From Chitinophagales bacterium (lineage in GTDB: Bacteria > Bacteroidota > Bacteroidia > Chitinophagales > UBA2359), in NCBI GenBank assembly GCA_020631035.1, contig JAHDIA010000106.1:1-12297 (forward strand): 12,297 nucleotides of DNA. Direction: 5' to 3'. Below are positions 1 to 8,700 of the stretch, one piece after another. Each line of letters opens with the position of its first letter. The stretch's first letter is position 1. The notes under the pieces were generated by a model. That model saw only the letters and a list, made by a program, of their open reading frames with translations. It had not been told where the DNA came from and did not search any database. The position numbers and the translations under genes are program-made.

Positions 1-298
1 CATCTTCAAACTTAGCCCGTGCATTCGAAGAATGTGGGGTTTCATCTGGATTCAATACCTCACACATCACCAAATAAGCATTCTTTCTTTGAGGATCAGG
101 ATAAGTTCTAACAGGCAACAACAAACAATCTGAAGAATGCCCCTCTGCTTGTTCCGTTGAACTACCATCAAAAGACCAAATAGGCAACACATCTAGTTCA
201 CCGTCGTAAGAATCTAAAGCCAAAACTTTGGTTTTACTCCTAAGAGTTGGTTCTGGTTTATAGCCATCTAACCAGATATATTCAAATTTAAATTTCAT
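1..298 (-). CDS. glnII: Glutamine synthetase type II (beta-grasp domain), N-terminal part, runs off the left edge
   Basis: Makes glutamine from glutamate and ammonia using ATP, in the cytoplasm. Only the first 99 codons lie in the window; the gene continues beyond base 1. The reading starts at the ATG complementary to 296-298 (MKFKFEYIWLDGY) and has no stop. It shows the N-terminal beta-grasp signature of eukaryote-type GSII: EYIWLDG (residues 6-12), LRSKTKVL (19-26), WSFDGSSTEQAEGHSSD (41-57, with the conserved D-G-S-S loop), YPDP (66-69), then CEVLNPDETPHSSNAR (79-94). The catalytic domain is out of view, so activity cannot be judged. It is divergent from a complete GSIII gene, an arrangement I recall from other Bacteroidota but could not check. 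The family call is firm. The symbol is a class name, and glnA would also be used. Confidence 0.9.
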   Translation of the reverse strand, partial: MKFKFEYIWLDGYKPEPTLRSKTKVLALDSYDGELDVLPIWSFDGSSTEQAEGHSSDCLLLPVRTYPDPQRKNAYLVMCEVLNPDETPHSSNARAKFED

Positions 299-358
299 AT
301 TAAAATTATTTATTTTTATTTTTTTTCAATCAAAATCAACGTTTTTGTACAACAAGAG

Positions 359-389
359 CAAAAATAAGCTAAAAATATTAAAAAACCAA
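359..389 (-). promoter_or_regulatory. Putative Bacteroidota-type promoter for the type II glutamine synthetase gene
   Basis: On the minus strand, TATTTTTG (359-366) matches the Bacteroidota -7 element TAnnTTTG exactly. A TTG (387-389) lies 20 bp upstream, as expected for the -33 element. This would place the transcript start near 353, with a leader of about 55 nt before the ATG at 298. The region is AT-rich, so a chance match is possible. Confidence 0.4.
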
Positions 390-467
390 TAGCCTATGTA
401 TTTCTCAAACAGAATTATCTAATTATTTTTCATTTTTATTTTACCTACCCCCTTGTATAAGAAGTTT

Positions 468-500
468 TTTGCTTGAAAAAAAATTATTTTGGTAATTTTA
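468..500 (+). promoter_or_regulatory. Putative Bacteroidota-type promoter for the type III glutamine synthetase gene
   Basis: TTTG (468-471) and TAATTTTA (493-500; seven of eight positions of TAnnTTTG) are separated by 21 bp. A start near 507 would give a leader of about 28 nt before the ATG at 535. The match is imperfect and the surroundings are AT-rich. It does not overlap the divergent promoter candidate at 359-389, so a regulator bound in the roughly 80 bp between them could affect both genes. Confidence 0.4.
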
Positions 501-534
501 CAAACGAATTATAACAAAAACCCACAAAATTTTT

Positions 535-2733
535 ATGTATTCTACAAGAATGAACGCTGTTAAAGATGCCTTTAGCAGAAAAAATATAGATATTGACCGT
601 CCTTCTGGTAAAATCTCTGACTATTTTGCAAAAAATGTTTTTACATTAGATAAAATGCGCTTATTCCTAGCTGACGATGTCTTCGAAAAGGTAGAGGAAG
701 CCATTTCTACAGGAAACAAAATAAATAGAAACATTGCCGATCAAGTGGCAAATGCTATGAAAAGTTGGGCAATAGAAAAAGGAGCAACACACTACACCCA
801 CTGGTTTCAACCATTGACAGGGCTAACAGCCGAAAAACACGATACCTTCTTCTCTCCCATCAATTCGGGTAAGGGAATAGAATCTTTTGCAGGTAAAAAC
901 TTGGTACAAGGTGAACCCGATGGTTCTAGTTTTCCTTCTGGTGGTTTGCGTACCACTCACGAAGCAAGAGGGTATACCGCTTGGGACCCTTCTTCCCCAG
1001 CTTTTATCGTCGAAGTTGGTACTTCAGGACGAACGCTCTGCATTCCTACCATCTTTATCTCTTATGGTGGTGAATCTATGGACTACAAAGCTCCTTTATT
1101 GGTTTCTCAACAGTTCTTACAAAAAACTGCTGTACCTGTCTGCAATCTTTTTGATAGAAATGTCACCAGAGTCATCCCTACCTTGGGCTGGGAACAAGAA
1201 TATTTCTTGGTAGATGAGGCACTGTATTATGCTCGTCCCGATTTGAGCACTACAGGACGTACACTCATTGGACATGGTCCTGCCAAAGGTCAACAATTAG
1301 ACGATCATTACTTTGGCTCCATACCCGAAAGAGTCTACACTTTTATGTTAGAGTTAGAAACGGAAGCATTAAAACTCGGTATTCCTTTAAAGACCAGACA
1401 CAATGAGGTTGCCCCAGGACAATATGAGTTTGCTCCAGTGTTCGACGAAGTCAACCGAGCAGTGGACCAAAACCAATTGTTAATGGACTTGATGCAAAGG
1501 GTAGCACGTCGTCACAAATTGCGGGTATTGTTACACGAAAAGCCTTTTGCTGGTTTAAACGGTTCGGGCAAACACAACAATTGGTCGCTCAAAACCGATA
1601 CTGGGGTCAATTTGCTCTCTCCAGGTAAAACTCCTAGAAAAAACATCCAGTTTTTGACCTTCTTTGTCAATACCATCAAAGCTGTCAATGATTATGCCGA
1701 CTTGTTGAGAGCCAGTATTGCTTCTGCTGGCAATGACCATAGATTGGGAGCCAACGAAGCTCCACCTGCCATTATTTCTGTGTTCATCGGATCGACCTTG
1801 ACACAGGTACTACAAGAAATTGCTGAAAAGGTCAAGCCTGGCAAAATGGATGAATATGAGAAAATGGACCTCAAACTCAACATCCACAATATGATTCCTG
1901 ACGTTTTACTTGACAATACCGACAGAAATCGTACCTCACCCTTTGCTTTTACAGGAAACAAATTTGAGTTTCGAGCCGTAGGTTCTTCTGCCAATTGCTC
2001 CTTCCCTATGACCATCCTCAATTCAATAGTTGCCCAACAATTGGTACATTTTAAAGAGGAAATAGACGAATTGGTTCAATCTGGTGAGAAAAAAGATGGA
2101 GCAATTTTTAGAGTCCTCAGACGCTACATCAAAGATTGTGAAAAAGTATTATTTGAAGGAGATAACTATAGTGAGGCTTGGGCAAAAGAAGCCCAAAAGC
2201 GTGGCTTGTCCAACATCAAATCCTCTGCACACGCCTTCGACTTTTTGCAAAGCAAAGATGCACACAAAGTACTCGTCGAAAATGGCATTTTTCAAGAGAA
2301 AGAATTGGAAGCTAGATACGAAGTCCTGCTCGAAAATTACCAAATGAAAATCCAAATAGAAGCTCGTATGTTGGGCGATTTGGCATCGTCCGAAATCTTG
2401 CCTGCTAGTATCAAGTATGTCAACACCCTACTGGAGAACATCAAAGGACTCAAAGAAATTGGTTTGAACAAAAGTGCTTATAAATCACAGTTAGAATTGG
2501 TAGAATACATCAACGAAAAGATACAAAACATCAATTCCAATGTAACAGCAATGATTAAAGAACGCAAAAAAATCAACAAAACAACCGATGTCTCCAAAAA
2601 AGCCAAAGCTTATGGAGACAAAGTCAAACCCTACTTTGACCTTATCAGAAACGACATCGACAAACTAGAGCTAGTTGTAGACGATAAACTATGGCCACTT
2701 CCTAAATATAGGGAATTGTTGTTTGTCAAATAA
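535..2733 (+). CDS. glnN: Glutamine synthetase type III
   Basis: Cytoplasmic ATP-dependent glutamine synthetase of the large GSIII class, forming glutamine from glutamate and ammonium. At 732 aa it has the usual GSIII length, against about 450-470 for GSI. The N-terminal GSIII domain covers roughly residues 20-190. The catalytic domain follows, with GWEQEYFLVD (218-227), HNEVAPGQYEFAPV (289-302), GLNGSGKHNNWS (340-351), NDHRLGANEAPPA (400-412) and NRTSPFAFTG...EFRAVGSS (465-485). The C-terminal GSIII region (about 500-730) is rich in Lys and Glu and looks helical. The ATG at 535 gives the expected N-terminus, and there is no frameshift. The gene is single, divergent from the GSII gene, and ends 38 bp before a strong terminator. 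GSIII enzymes are usually dodecamers; nothing here shows this directly. glnN is the name often used for GSIII, but glnA is also used. Confidence 0.96.
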   Translation: MYSTRMNAVKDAFSRKNIDIDRPSGKISDYFAKNVFTLDKMRLFLADDVFEKVEEAISTGNKINRNIADQVANAMKSWAIEKGATHYTHWFQPLTGLTAEKHDTFFSPINSGKGIESFAGKNLVQGEPDGSSFPSGGLRTTHEARGYTAWDPSSPAFIVEVGTSGRTLCIPTIFISYGGESMDYKAPLLVSQQFLQKTAVPVCNLFDRNVTRVIPTLGWEQEYFLVDEALYYARPDLSTTGRTLIGHGPAKGQQLDDHYFGSIPERVYTFMLELETEALKLGIPLKTRHNEVAPGQYEFAPVFDEVNRAVDQNQLLMDLMQRVARRHKLRVLLHEKPFAGLNGSGKHNNWSLKTDTGVNLLSPGKTPRKNIQFLTFFVNTIKAVNDYADLLRASIASAGNDHRLGANEAPPAIISVFIGSTLTQVLQEIAEKVKPGKMDEYEKMDLKLNIHNMIPDVLLDNTDRNRTSPFAFTGNKFEFRAVGSSANCSFPMTILNSIVAQQLVHFKEEIDELVQSGEKKDGAIFRVLRRYIKDCEKVLFEGDNYSEAWAKEAQKRGLSNIKSSAHAFDFLQSKDAHKVLVENGIFQEKELEARYEVLLENYQMKIQIEARMLGDLASSEILPASIKYVNTLLENIKGLKEIGLNKSAYKSQLELVEYINEKIQNINSNVTAMIKERKKINKTTDVSKKAKAYGDKVKPYFDLIRNDIDKLELVVDDKLWPLPKYRELLFVK

Positions 2734-2771
2734 CATTATTTGTCAATCACAACAAAATATGTTATTGATTG

Positions 2772-2827
2772 TTCCTTTTCATAATAAACACAACATTGCT
2801 TGGTTATTATGAAAAGGAATTTTTTTT
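2772..2827 (+). terminator. Rho-independent terminator of the GSIII gene
   Basis: A perfect 16-bp inverted repeat (2772-2787 with 2804-2819, arms TTCCTTTTCATAATAA and TTATTATGAAAAGGAA) encloses a 16-nt loop and is followed directly by eight T (2820-2827). It lies 38 bp after the GSIII stop codon. It should separate GSIII transcription from the downstream lipoprotein gene. Confidence 0.88.
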
Positions 2828-3123
2828 ATAAGGCAATGTGCGTCTTTCATGGCTGCGAAAGTGCTGGTTAACCAACGCATACTTTGGGCTGCGTCTTAAA
2901 GTGCATCCTCCCGCTCATCCGACGCAAAAAAAATACTTATTCAGTGAAGCCTGGCGTAGGGGGATGGATAAGTGGGTAGTACCAACTGAGCATACAAAGA
3001 TACCAGCACAGGTATATCTGAAACGAGGAAAGTCGCCCATAAAAAAACTTTTCAAGACAAAAATTATGACTACAAAACGGTTCGCCCATTCACAATTAGA
3101 AGTGTTCCGTTCAATTAACACAA
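2828..3123. other. Non-coding gap between GSIII terminator and OmpA-family lipoprotein gene
   Basis: No convincing gene is seen. An open frame at 2838-3152 (104 codons) runs across it and into the next gene, but it has no recognisable domain and overlaps repeat DNA shared with 9445-9646. The left half carries repeat copy A. The right half has a bulged hairpin, with GATACC (2999-3004) facing GGTATATC (3011-3018). No clear TAnnTTTG promoter was found for the downstream gene, although the strong terminator upstream implies that it needs one. Confidence 0.6.
2846..2972 (+). repeat. Dispersed intergenic repeat, copy A
   Basis: Two blocks match a second site in the window. Block 1 (2846-2925) aligns with 9445-9526: it opens with TTCATGGCT, shares CTGGTTAACC and ACGCATA, and ends CATCCGACGC, with only two small gaps over 80 bp. 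Block 2 (2946-2972) aligns with 9619-9646 through GAAGCC and TGGCGT. In copy A the blocks are 20 bp apart; in copy B about 92 bp of extra palindromic DNA lies between them. The matches are diverged but in the same order and orientation, which suggests an old mobile or recombining intergenic element. It carries no visible gene. Confidence 0.65.
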
Positions 3124-5202
3124 ATGAAATTAATCTTTCAACACCATATTAAATTACTCTTGCTTTGTGGACTGCTCATTTTTGCCAGTTCATGTAGGGC
3201 CTGGTTTGAGGTACAAGATGCCGCTACTGCTTATGATAGCAAAGAGTACTTTGTCGCTGCCAAACTCTACAAACTCGATTACGAAAAAGAGAAAGATGAT
3301 GTAGAAAAAGCAGTTTTGGCAGAACGCATTGGCGATTGTTACCGAAATGCCAACAAAACCGAAGAAGCAGAGACTTGGTATGAAAAAGCCATCCCTTTTG
3401 CAACCAACACAGAAATTGTATACAAATATGGGCAGATGCTCAAAAGCAACGAAAAATACGATAATGCCATACAGGTATTCAAAGAATACTCTTTTAGCAA
3501 TCCTGTTGAACGGGCAAAGGCAAAAAAACAAATCAATTCGTGCATTTTGGCAGATAAATGGCAAAAAGAAAAATCTGATTTTGTAGTAGAAGCAATGCCC
3601 GACCTCAATTCGGCTTATTCGGATTATGCTCCTGTATGGCTCAAAGAATCGGGATTGATTTTCACTTCGGCTAGAGAAACCGCCAAAGGAGAAAAATTAT
3701 ATGGTTGGACAGGCGAAAAACATTCAGATTTGTTTTTTGCAGAACGCCAAGCCAACAACCGCTTTGCTCCACCAATTTCCTTTAGCGATACCCTCAATTC
3801 TGTCTACAATGAAGGGACACTCACTTTTACCCCTGATTTTAAAAGCATTTACTTTACCAGATGCGGCAGTGACGACCTCATTGACAATTACTGTAATTTG
3901 TATTATAGTACACAAAACGCCAATGGCAACTGGTCCAAAGCCGAAAGAGTCCCCCTTTTTGAAAGTGACAGCATCAATGTTGGGCAACCTTTTTTGAGTC
4001 CCGATGGGAAAATTTTGTACTTCTCTGCCGATGCACCCGATAGCTATGGAGACAAAGACATTTATATGGTCAAACAAAGCAGAGATGGATGGAGCTACCC
4101 CAAAAACTTGGGACCTAAAATCAACACAAATGGTTATGAAGGTTTTCCCTATATTCATACCGATGGTAAGTTATATTTTTCGTCTAATGGCCATTCAGGA
4201 ATGGGCGGTTTAGACATTTTTGTAGCAGAACCAGAAGGTAAAAAATGGGGCAATGTTCAAAATCTTCAATATCCCATCAATTCTTCAGCAGACGACTTTT
4301 CTCTCATCTTTCAGCCTTATATTTTACCTGAAGAAATGGACAAAATAAAAGAAAAAGGCTATTTGTCTTCAACAAGAAAAGGAGGCAAAGGCAATGATGA
4401 CATTTACCAATTTGTTTTAACCATTCCTCAAGAACCTGAAATTGTTGTAGACAGTAGCACAATTGTTTCCAAAGACACCATTAAAAAATCCATACCCAAA
4501 TATGTATTAGAGGTTGAAATATTGGAAAATTTATATGAAGATCCCGACAATCCTAATTCCAAAAATGTAGGAACTTTCCCACTTAAAAATGCAATCGCAG
4601 AGGTATTGGGCTTGAGTTTTGAAAGCACCCTCTCAGAACGCCTCATTACAAATAATAAAGGCAAATGTTCTATTGAGCTAGAAGAAAATACTGAATACAA
4701 AGTAACGGCTAGCAATAATGCTTACTTAACTCAATCCAAACTCATAGAAACCAAGGGAAATACAGCAGCAAATACACAAACCCAAATCATACGTTTGCAG
4801 TTTATCCTAGAAAAGATTTACCGCCAACAAGAAATCGTCATCGACAACATTTACTACGATTTGGACAAGGCTGATATTCGAAAAGATGCAGAGCCTGTAT
4901 TGAATCAAGTGGCAGAATTACTCAAAGAAAACCCCAATATTGTGGTTGAATTTGGCTCACATACTGATTCAAGAGGTTCAGATCGTTACAACCTCAATTT
5001 GTCTCAAGAAAGAGCAGAGTCAGTAGTCAACTATTTGATTTCCCAAAAAATCAATCCCAATCGCTTGGTTCCCAAAGGCTATGGCGAAAGCAATTTGGTA
5101 AATGACTGTGTAGATGGAGTACAATGCTCAGAGGAAGAACACCAACAAAACCGCCGTACAACCTTTAAGGTATTGTCCGATGACTTTAGAGGTCAAAATT
5201 AA
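3124..5202 (+). CDS. OmpA-family lipoprotein with TPR, beta-propeller and carboxypeptidase-regulatory-like parts; PorE-like candidate of the type IX secretion system
   Basis: Predicted outer-membrane lipoprotein (692 aa) tethered to peptidoglycan. Residues 1-24 form a lipoprotein signal, with a hydrophobic LLLLCGLLIFASS followed by lipobox Cys24. Residues 30-140 look like TPR helices (AAKLYKLDYEKE, AETWYEKAI, YDNAIQVFKEY). Residues 160-430 hold PD40/WD40-like blades (GLIFTSARE, SIYFTRCG, FLSPDGKILYFSA, KLYFSSNGHSGMGGLDIFV, GYLSSTRKGGKGNDDIYQF). Residues 460-560 look like a carboxypeptidase-regulatory-like beta domain. Residues 570-687 are an OmpA C-terminal domain, with IYYDLDKADIR, GSHTDSRGSD (Asp615), SQERAESVVNYL (Arg630) and QQNRRT. 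Asp and Arg at these places bind diaminopimelate in the family. This order matches that reported for Porphyromonas PorE (PG1058). Bacteroidota carry paralogues of this architecture, so the secretion role is an inference. The ATG at 3124 gives a proper signal peptide. Confidence 0.85.
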   Translation: MKLIFQHHIKLLLLCGLLIFASSCRAWFEVQDAATAYDSKEYFVAAKLYKLDYEKEKDDVEKAVLAERIGDCYRNANKTEEAETWYEKAIPFATNTEIVYKYGQMLKSNEKYDNAIQVFKEYSFSNPVERAKAKKQINSCILADKWQKEKSDFVVEAMPDLNSAYSDYAPVWLKESGLIFTSARETAKGEKLYGWTGEKHSDLFFAERQANNRFAPPISFSDTLNSVYNEGTLTFTPDFKSIYFTRCGSDDLIDNYCNLYYSTQNANGNWSKAERVPLFESDSINVGQPFLSPDGKILYFSADAPDSYGDKDIYMVKQSRDGWSYPKNLGPKINTNGYEGFPYIHTDGKLYFSSNGHSGMGGLDIFVAEPEGKKWGNVQNLQYPINSSADDFSLIFQPYILPEEMDKIKEKGYLSSTRKGGKGNDDIYQFVLTIPQEPEIVVDSSTIVSKDTIKKSIPKYVLEVEILENLYEDPDNPNSKNVGTFPLKNAIAEVLGLSFESTLSERLITNNKGKCSIELEENTEYKVTASNNAYLTQSKLIETKGNTAANTQTQIIRLQFILEKIYRQQEIVIDNIYYDLDKADIRKDAEPVLNQVAELLKENPNIVVEFGSHTDSRGSDRYNLNLSQERAESVVNYLISQKINPNRLVPKGYGESNLVNDCVDGVQCSEEEHQQNRRTTFKVLSDDFRGQN

Positions 5203-5228
5203 GTCCTATATCTAAACAATCCTAATAT

Positions 5229-5267
5229 AAAAAAATCCCCCACAAGGCTTTTGCCTTGTGGGGGATT
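5229..5267 (-). terminator. Terminator between convergent genes, polarised for the minus-strand lipoprotein gene
   Basis: A perfect 15-bp GC-rich stem (5234-5248 with 5253-5267) closes on a TTTT loop. Seven A at 5229-5235 become a T-tract on the minus strand, so the structure is a canonical terminator for the minus-strand gene that ends at 5289. On the plus strand the stem follows the OmpA-family gene stop by 31 bp, but its 3' flank (ATTAAATC) is not a T-tract. It may therefore stop plus-strand transcription less well. Confidence 0.88.
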
Positions 5268-5288
5268 AAATCTTATAAGAAAAAAATC

Positions 5289-5510
5289 TTATTGCTCTTC
5301 TAATGTACAAGTTGTATTGGCTGCACCATCAAGAATGTCGCAAGCATCTTCAGCCTCGCTTTTCTTAACGCCATCATAAGAGACAACATTGGTAACAGGA
5401 TCCAATCCATCAATCTCAGTAACACAAGTACAAGTATAATCTTTTTTGCAAGAAGTGAAAGTCATTCCAACAAAAAACAATGTCAACATTAAATAAGCTA
5501 CATTTCTCAT
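5289..5510 (-). CDS. Small cysteine-containing lipoprotein of unknown function
   Basis: A 73-aa protein. I chose the ATG at 5510 because MRNVAYLMLTLFFVGMTFTSCKKDY is then a complete lipoprotein signal with lipobox Cys21. An in-frame ATG further upstream, at 5555, would add 15 residues in front of the signal. The mature part is only about 53 aa and has four more cysteines (27, 29, 57, 68) that could form two disulfides: CTC just after the anchor, then AEDACD and NTTCTL. It is rich in acidic residues. Short lipoproteins beginning CKKDYTCTC with a later paired Cys are common in Bacteroidota, to my knowledge without known function. It is single, with its own terminator at 5229-5267 and a plausible promoter at 5637-5668. 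Export to the periplasm or outer membrane is likely; the function is unknown. Confidence 0.82.
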   Translation of the reverse strand: MRNVAYLMLTLFFVGMTFTSCKKDYTCTCVTEIDGLDPVTNVVSYDGVKKSEAEDACDILDGAANTTCTLEEQ

Positions 5511-5612
5511 TTTAATATAATTTATTGGTAAGTTAAAAAAATAGTTTAGATTCAAATTAATAAATTGTGAATAAATAAGTCAGTCAATATCATAACTTAA
5601 TCCACTTTTGGC

Positions 5613-5631
5613 GCATTTATCTCGTAAATGC
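5613..5631 (-). other. Hairpin at the start of the small-lipoprotein leader
   Basis: A 7-bp inverted repeat (GCATTTA 5613-5619, TAAATGC 5625-5631) encloses a 5-nt loop, with further GC pairing possible in the flanking GCGC runs. It lies just downstream of the putative minus-strand -7 element, so it would form at the very 5' end of the leader or act as an operator in DNA. No T-tract follows it in the minus direction. Confidence 0.4.
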
Positions 5632-5636
5632 AAGCG

Positions 5637-5668
5637 CAAATATAGGAACTATATTTATTTAAGCACAA
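5637..5668 (-). promoter_or_regulatory. Putative promoter of the small lipoprotein gene
   Basis: On the minus strand, TATATTTG (5637-5644) matches TAnnTTTG exactly. TTG (5666-5668) lies 21 bp upstream. The start would be near 5630, giving an unusually long leader of about 120 nt before the ATG at 5510. The same TATATTTG octamer occurs twice before trxA. Confidence 0.5.
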
Positions 5669-5713
5669 TTTTTTAAATAATTTTAAATAATCGCTTTCTA
5701 TTCATATTATTTC

Positions 5714-5721
5714 TAAATTTG
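5714..5721 (+). promoter_or_regulatory. Possible -7 element of dnaE
   Basis: TAAATTTG is an exact TAnnTTTG match 70 bp before the dnaE start. No TTG is seen at the expected distance upstream, so the promoter call rests on the -7 element alone. Confidence 0.3.
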
Positions 5722-5791
5722 GCTCCTCAAGAACAATGTCCTCAAATTCAATCCGTCTACAAGACGACTTAATTTTTAAAATGGTTGCTTT

Positions 5792-8700
5792 ATGCCTGAT
5801 TTTTGTCATTTACACTGTCATACCCAATTCTCTCTGCTCGATGGAGCTGCTGACATCAATGCATTGATGGAAAAGGCAAAAGCCGATGGTCAAGCCGCTG
5901 TTGCCATTACTGACCACGGCAATATGTTTGGTGCCTTCAACTTTTTTAATGCCGCAAAAAAAAATGAAGTCAAACCCATTATTGGTTGTGAAGTGTATGT
6001 CGTTGCTGACCGCTTTAGAAAAGAGTTCAAAGGTGGCCTCAAAGACAAAAGATACCACCAATTGTTACTGGCAAAAAATGCACTCGGCTACAAAAATCTC
6101 TCAAAAATTTGTTCCATTGGCTTTATAGATGGTGTGTACCGTACTTTTCCTAGAGTAGACAAAGAAGTCATCAAGCAATATTCAGAGGGTCTTATTGCCA
6201 CTACCTGTTGTATTGGTGCTGAGGTCCCACAAACCATCATTCATAAGGGCGAAGAAGAAGGGGAAAAAGTATTCAAAGAATGGCTCGACATCTTTGGCGA
6301 AGATTATTACATCGAAATACAACGTCACTCCATTCCCGACATTGACGGTTCAGGACTCAGCCAAGAGGACATCAACCAAATCTTACTCAAATGGTCCAAA
6401 AAATACAATGTCAAGGTCATCGCTACCAACGACTCCCACTATGTCAACCGTGAAGATTGGGAGGCACACGACATATTACTATGCCTACAAACAGGCTCCG
6501 ATGTGGAAACTGAAAAACGTTTTCGCTTCTTCAATGATGAGTTTTTCTTCAAAACCAAAGAAGAAATGCATCAATTGTTCAAAGACGTACCTTTTGCTTT
6601 GGACAATACAATGGACATTGTTGGCAAGGTCGAAAGTCTTAACCTCAAACGGGATATTTTGTTGCCCAACTTTGCTCTACCTCAAGGATTTACAACCGAA
6701 GATCAATACCTCCGCCACTTAACTTACGAAGGAGCCAAACAACGCTACGAAGCCATCGACCAAACAGTTGAAGATCGTTTAAATCTAGAATTGGGCATCA
6801 TCGAGGAGATGGGCTTTGCAGGCTACTTCCTAATCGTACAAGATTTCATCAAAGCCGCCAAAGACATCGGCGTTTCTGTTGGTCCTGGAAGGGGTTCTGC
6901 TGCTGGTTCGGCTGTAGCCTTTTGTACCGAAATCACCAATATAGACCCCATTCGATACAATTTACTCTTCGAGCGTTTCCTAAATCCCGAAAGAGTCAGT
7001 ATGCCCGATATTGATATTGACTTTGACGATGATGGTCGCCAAAGAGTCATTGACTATGTAGTGGATAAATATGGAAAAAACCAAGTTGCTCAAATCATTA
7101 CCTATGGAACAATGGCGGCCCGAAGTTCCATCCGTGATGTTGGACGGGTACTCAAACTCCCCTTGTCCGATACCGACCGCATTGCCAAATTGATTCCTGA
7201 AGGTCCAGGGGTAAAACTAAAAGATTCGACCAAGGAAGTACCAGAACTCAAAATGTTATTGGCTCGTCAGGGTAGTCTGGAATCCAAGACGCTCCAAATG
7301 GCACAAACCCTTGAAGGCTCCGTTCGACACCGAGGCATCCACGCCGCAGGAGTCATCATTGCTCCCGATGATTTAACCAACCACATTCCTGTCTGTACCT
7401 CCAAAGATGCCGACCTTTTTGTTACCCAATTTGATGGTAGAGTGGTTGAAGATGCTGGTATGTTGAAAATGGATTTCTTGGGTCTCAAAACCCTGAGCAT
7501 CATCAAAGATGCCATCGAAAACATTCACATCAATTTTGACAACAAAACCATTGAGAAACGTACCCCAGGCATCATTGATCCCAATACCAAGCGCATTGAT
7601 CCCGACCTCATTCCACTGGAAGATGAAGCAACTTTTGAATTGTTCCAAAGAGGCGAAACTGTCGCCATCTTCCAGTTCGAGTCCGAAGGGATGCAGATGT
7701 ATCTCAAAGAACTCAAACCGACCAATATAGAAGATGTCATTGCCATGAATGCGCTCTACCGCCCAGGTCCAATGGACAACATACCAGAGTTCATTGACCG
7801 CAAGCATGGCAAGAAACCCATCCTTTATCCACACGACTGGCTCGAAACAATTTTAAAGCCAACCTATGGTATTATGGTCTACCAAGAGCAAATTATGCAA
7901 ACTGCCCAAATTATGGCAGGTTACTCTCTTGGGTCTGCCGACATTCTGCGTCGAGCAATGGGTAAAAAGAAAATTTCGGAAATGAACAAGCAAAGGGTCA
8001 TTTTCAAACAAGGGGCCGCAGACAAAGGGGTTGAAATCAAAAAAGCAGAGGAGATTTTCAATACAATGGAAAAGTTTGCGCAGTATGGATTCAACCGCTC
8101 ACACTCGGCAGCTTATTCAGTCTTGGCATTCCAAACGGCATTCCTCAAAGCCCACTACCCTCCCCAGTTTATGGCAGCCGTTTTGACCCACAATATGAAC
8201 GACATCAAAACAATTCACTTCTTCCTCAACGAATGCAATCGTATGGGGATTCAAACACTAGTACCCGATGTCAACGAAAGTAAGGCGAAATTTACTGTAA
8301 ACGATCAAGGACAAATACGTTTTGGATTAAATGCCGTTAAAGGTGTAGGAGGTGCAGCCGTTGAATCATTGGTAAGTGAAAGAGACGAAAACGGAAAGTT
8401 TGACACTCTATTTGATGTCACCAAAAGGGTCAATTTGCGCAGTGTCAACCGCAAATGCCTAGAAAATCTATGTAAAGCTGGTGCCTTCGATGGCTTCTCT
8501 GAAGAGATACACCGAGCGCAATACCTCACAACCGACCCCAACAGAAATCTGACAGGGATCGAACTAGCCATCAAGTATGGACAAGGCTACCAAAGAGAAA
8601 AAAACAGTGCCCAAGCCTCCCTCTTTGCCGCAGCAGATGGCGGAAGTGATTTACCCGTTCCCAAATTGCCCGATGTTGCTCCTTGGCCCTTACCCGAAAA

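Noticed and set aside
2838..3152. 104-codon plus-strand open frame before the OmpA-family gene
   Set aside because: It has no domain, overlaps the next gene's start, and its first third is repeat DNA also found at 9445-9526. The similar peptide there (WLTDAYF against WLTNAYF) reflects the shared DNA repeat rather than a protein family.
3724..4158. 144-codon minus-strand frame inside the OmpA-family gene
   Set aside because: It is antisense to a clear gene with strong domain motifs; it has no domain and no sensible start signal.
5511..5555. Upstream ATG at 5555 for the small lipoprotein
   Set aside because: It would place 15 extra residues before a complete lipoprotein signal peptide; the start at 5510 fits the signal length.
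5781..5791. ATG at 5781 as a dnaE start
   Set aside because: It is in a different frame from dnaE. The ATG at 5792 gives the conserved N-terminus of the PHP domain.
7373..7834. 153-codon minus-strand frame inside dnaE
   Set aside because: It is antisense to the conserved polymerase core. Frames of this length are expected there by chance given the codon use.
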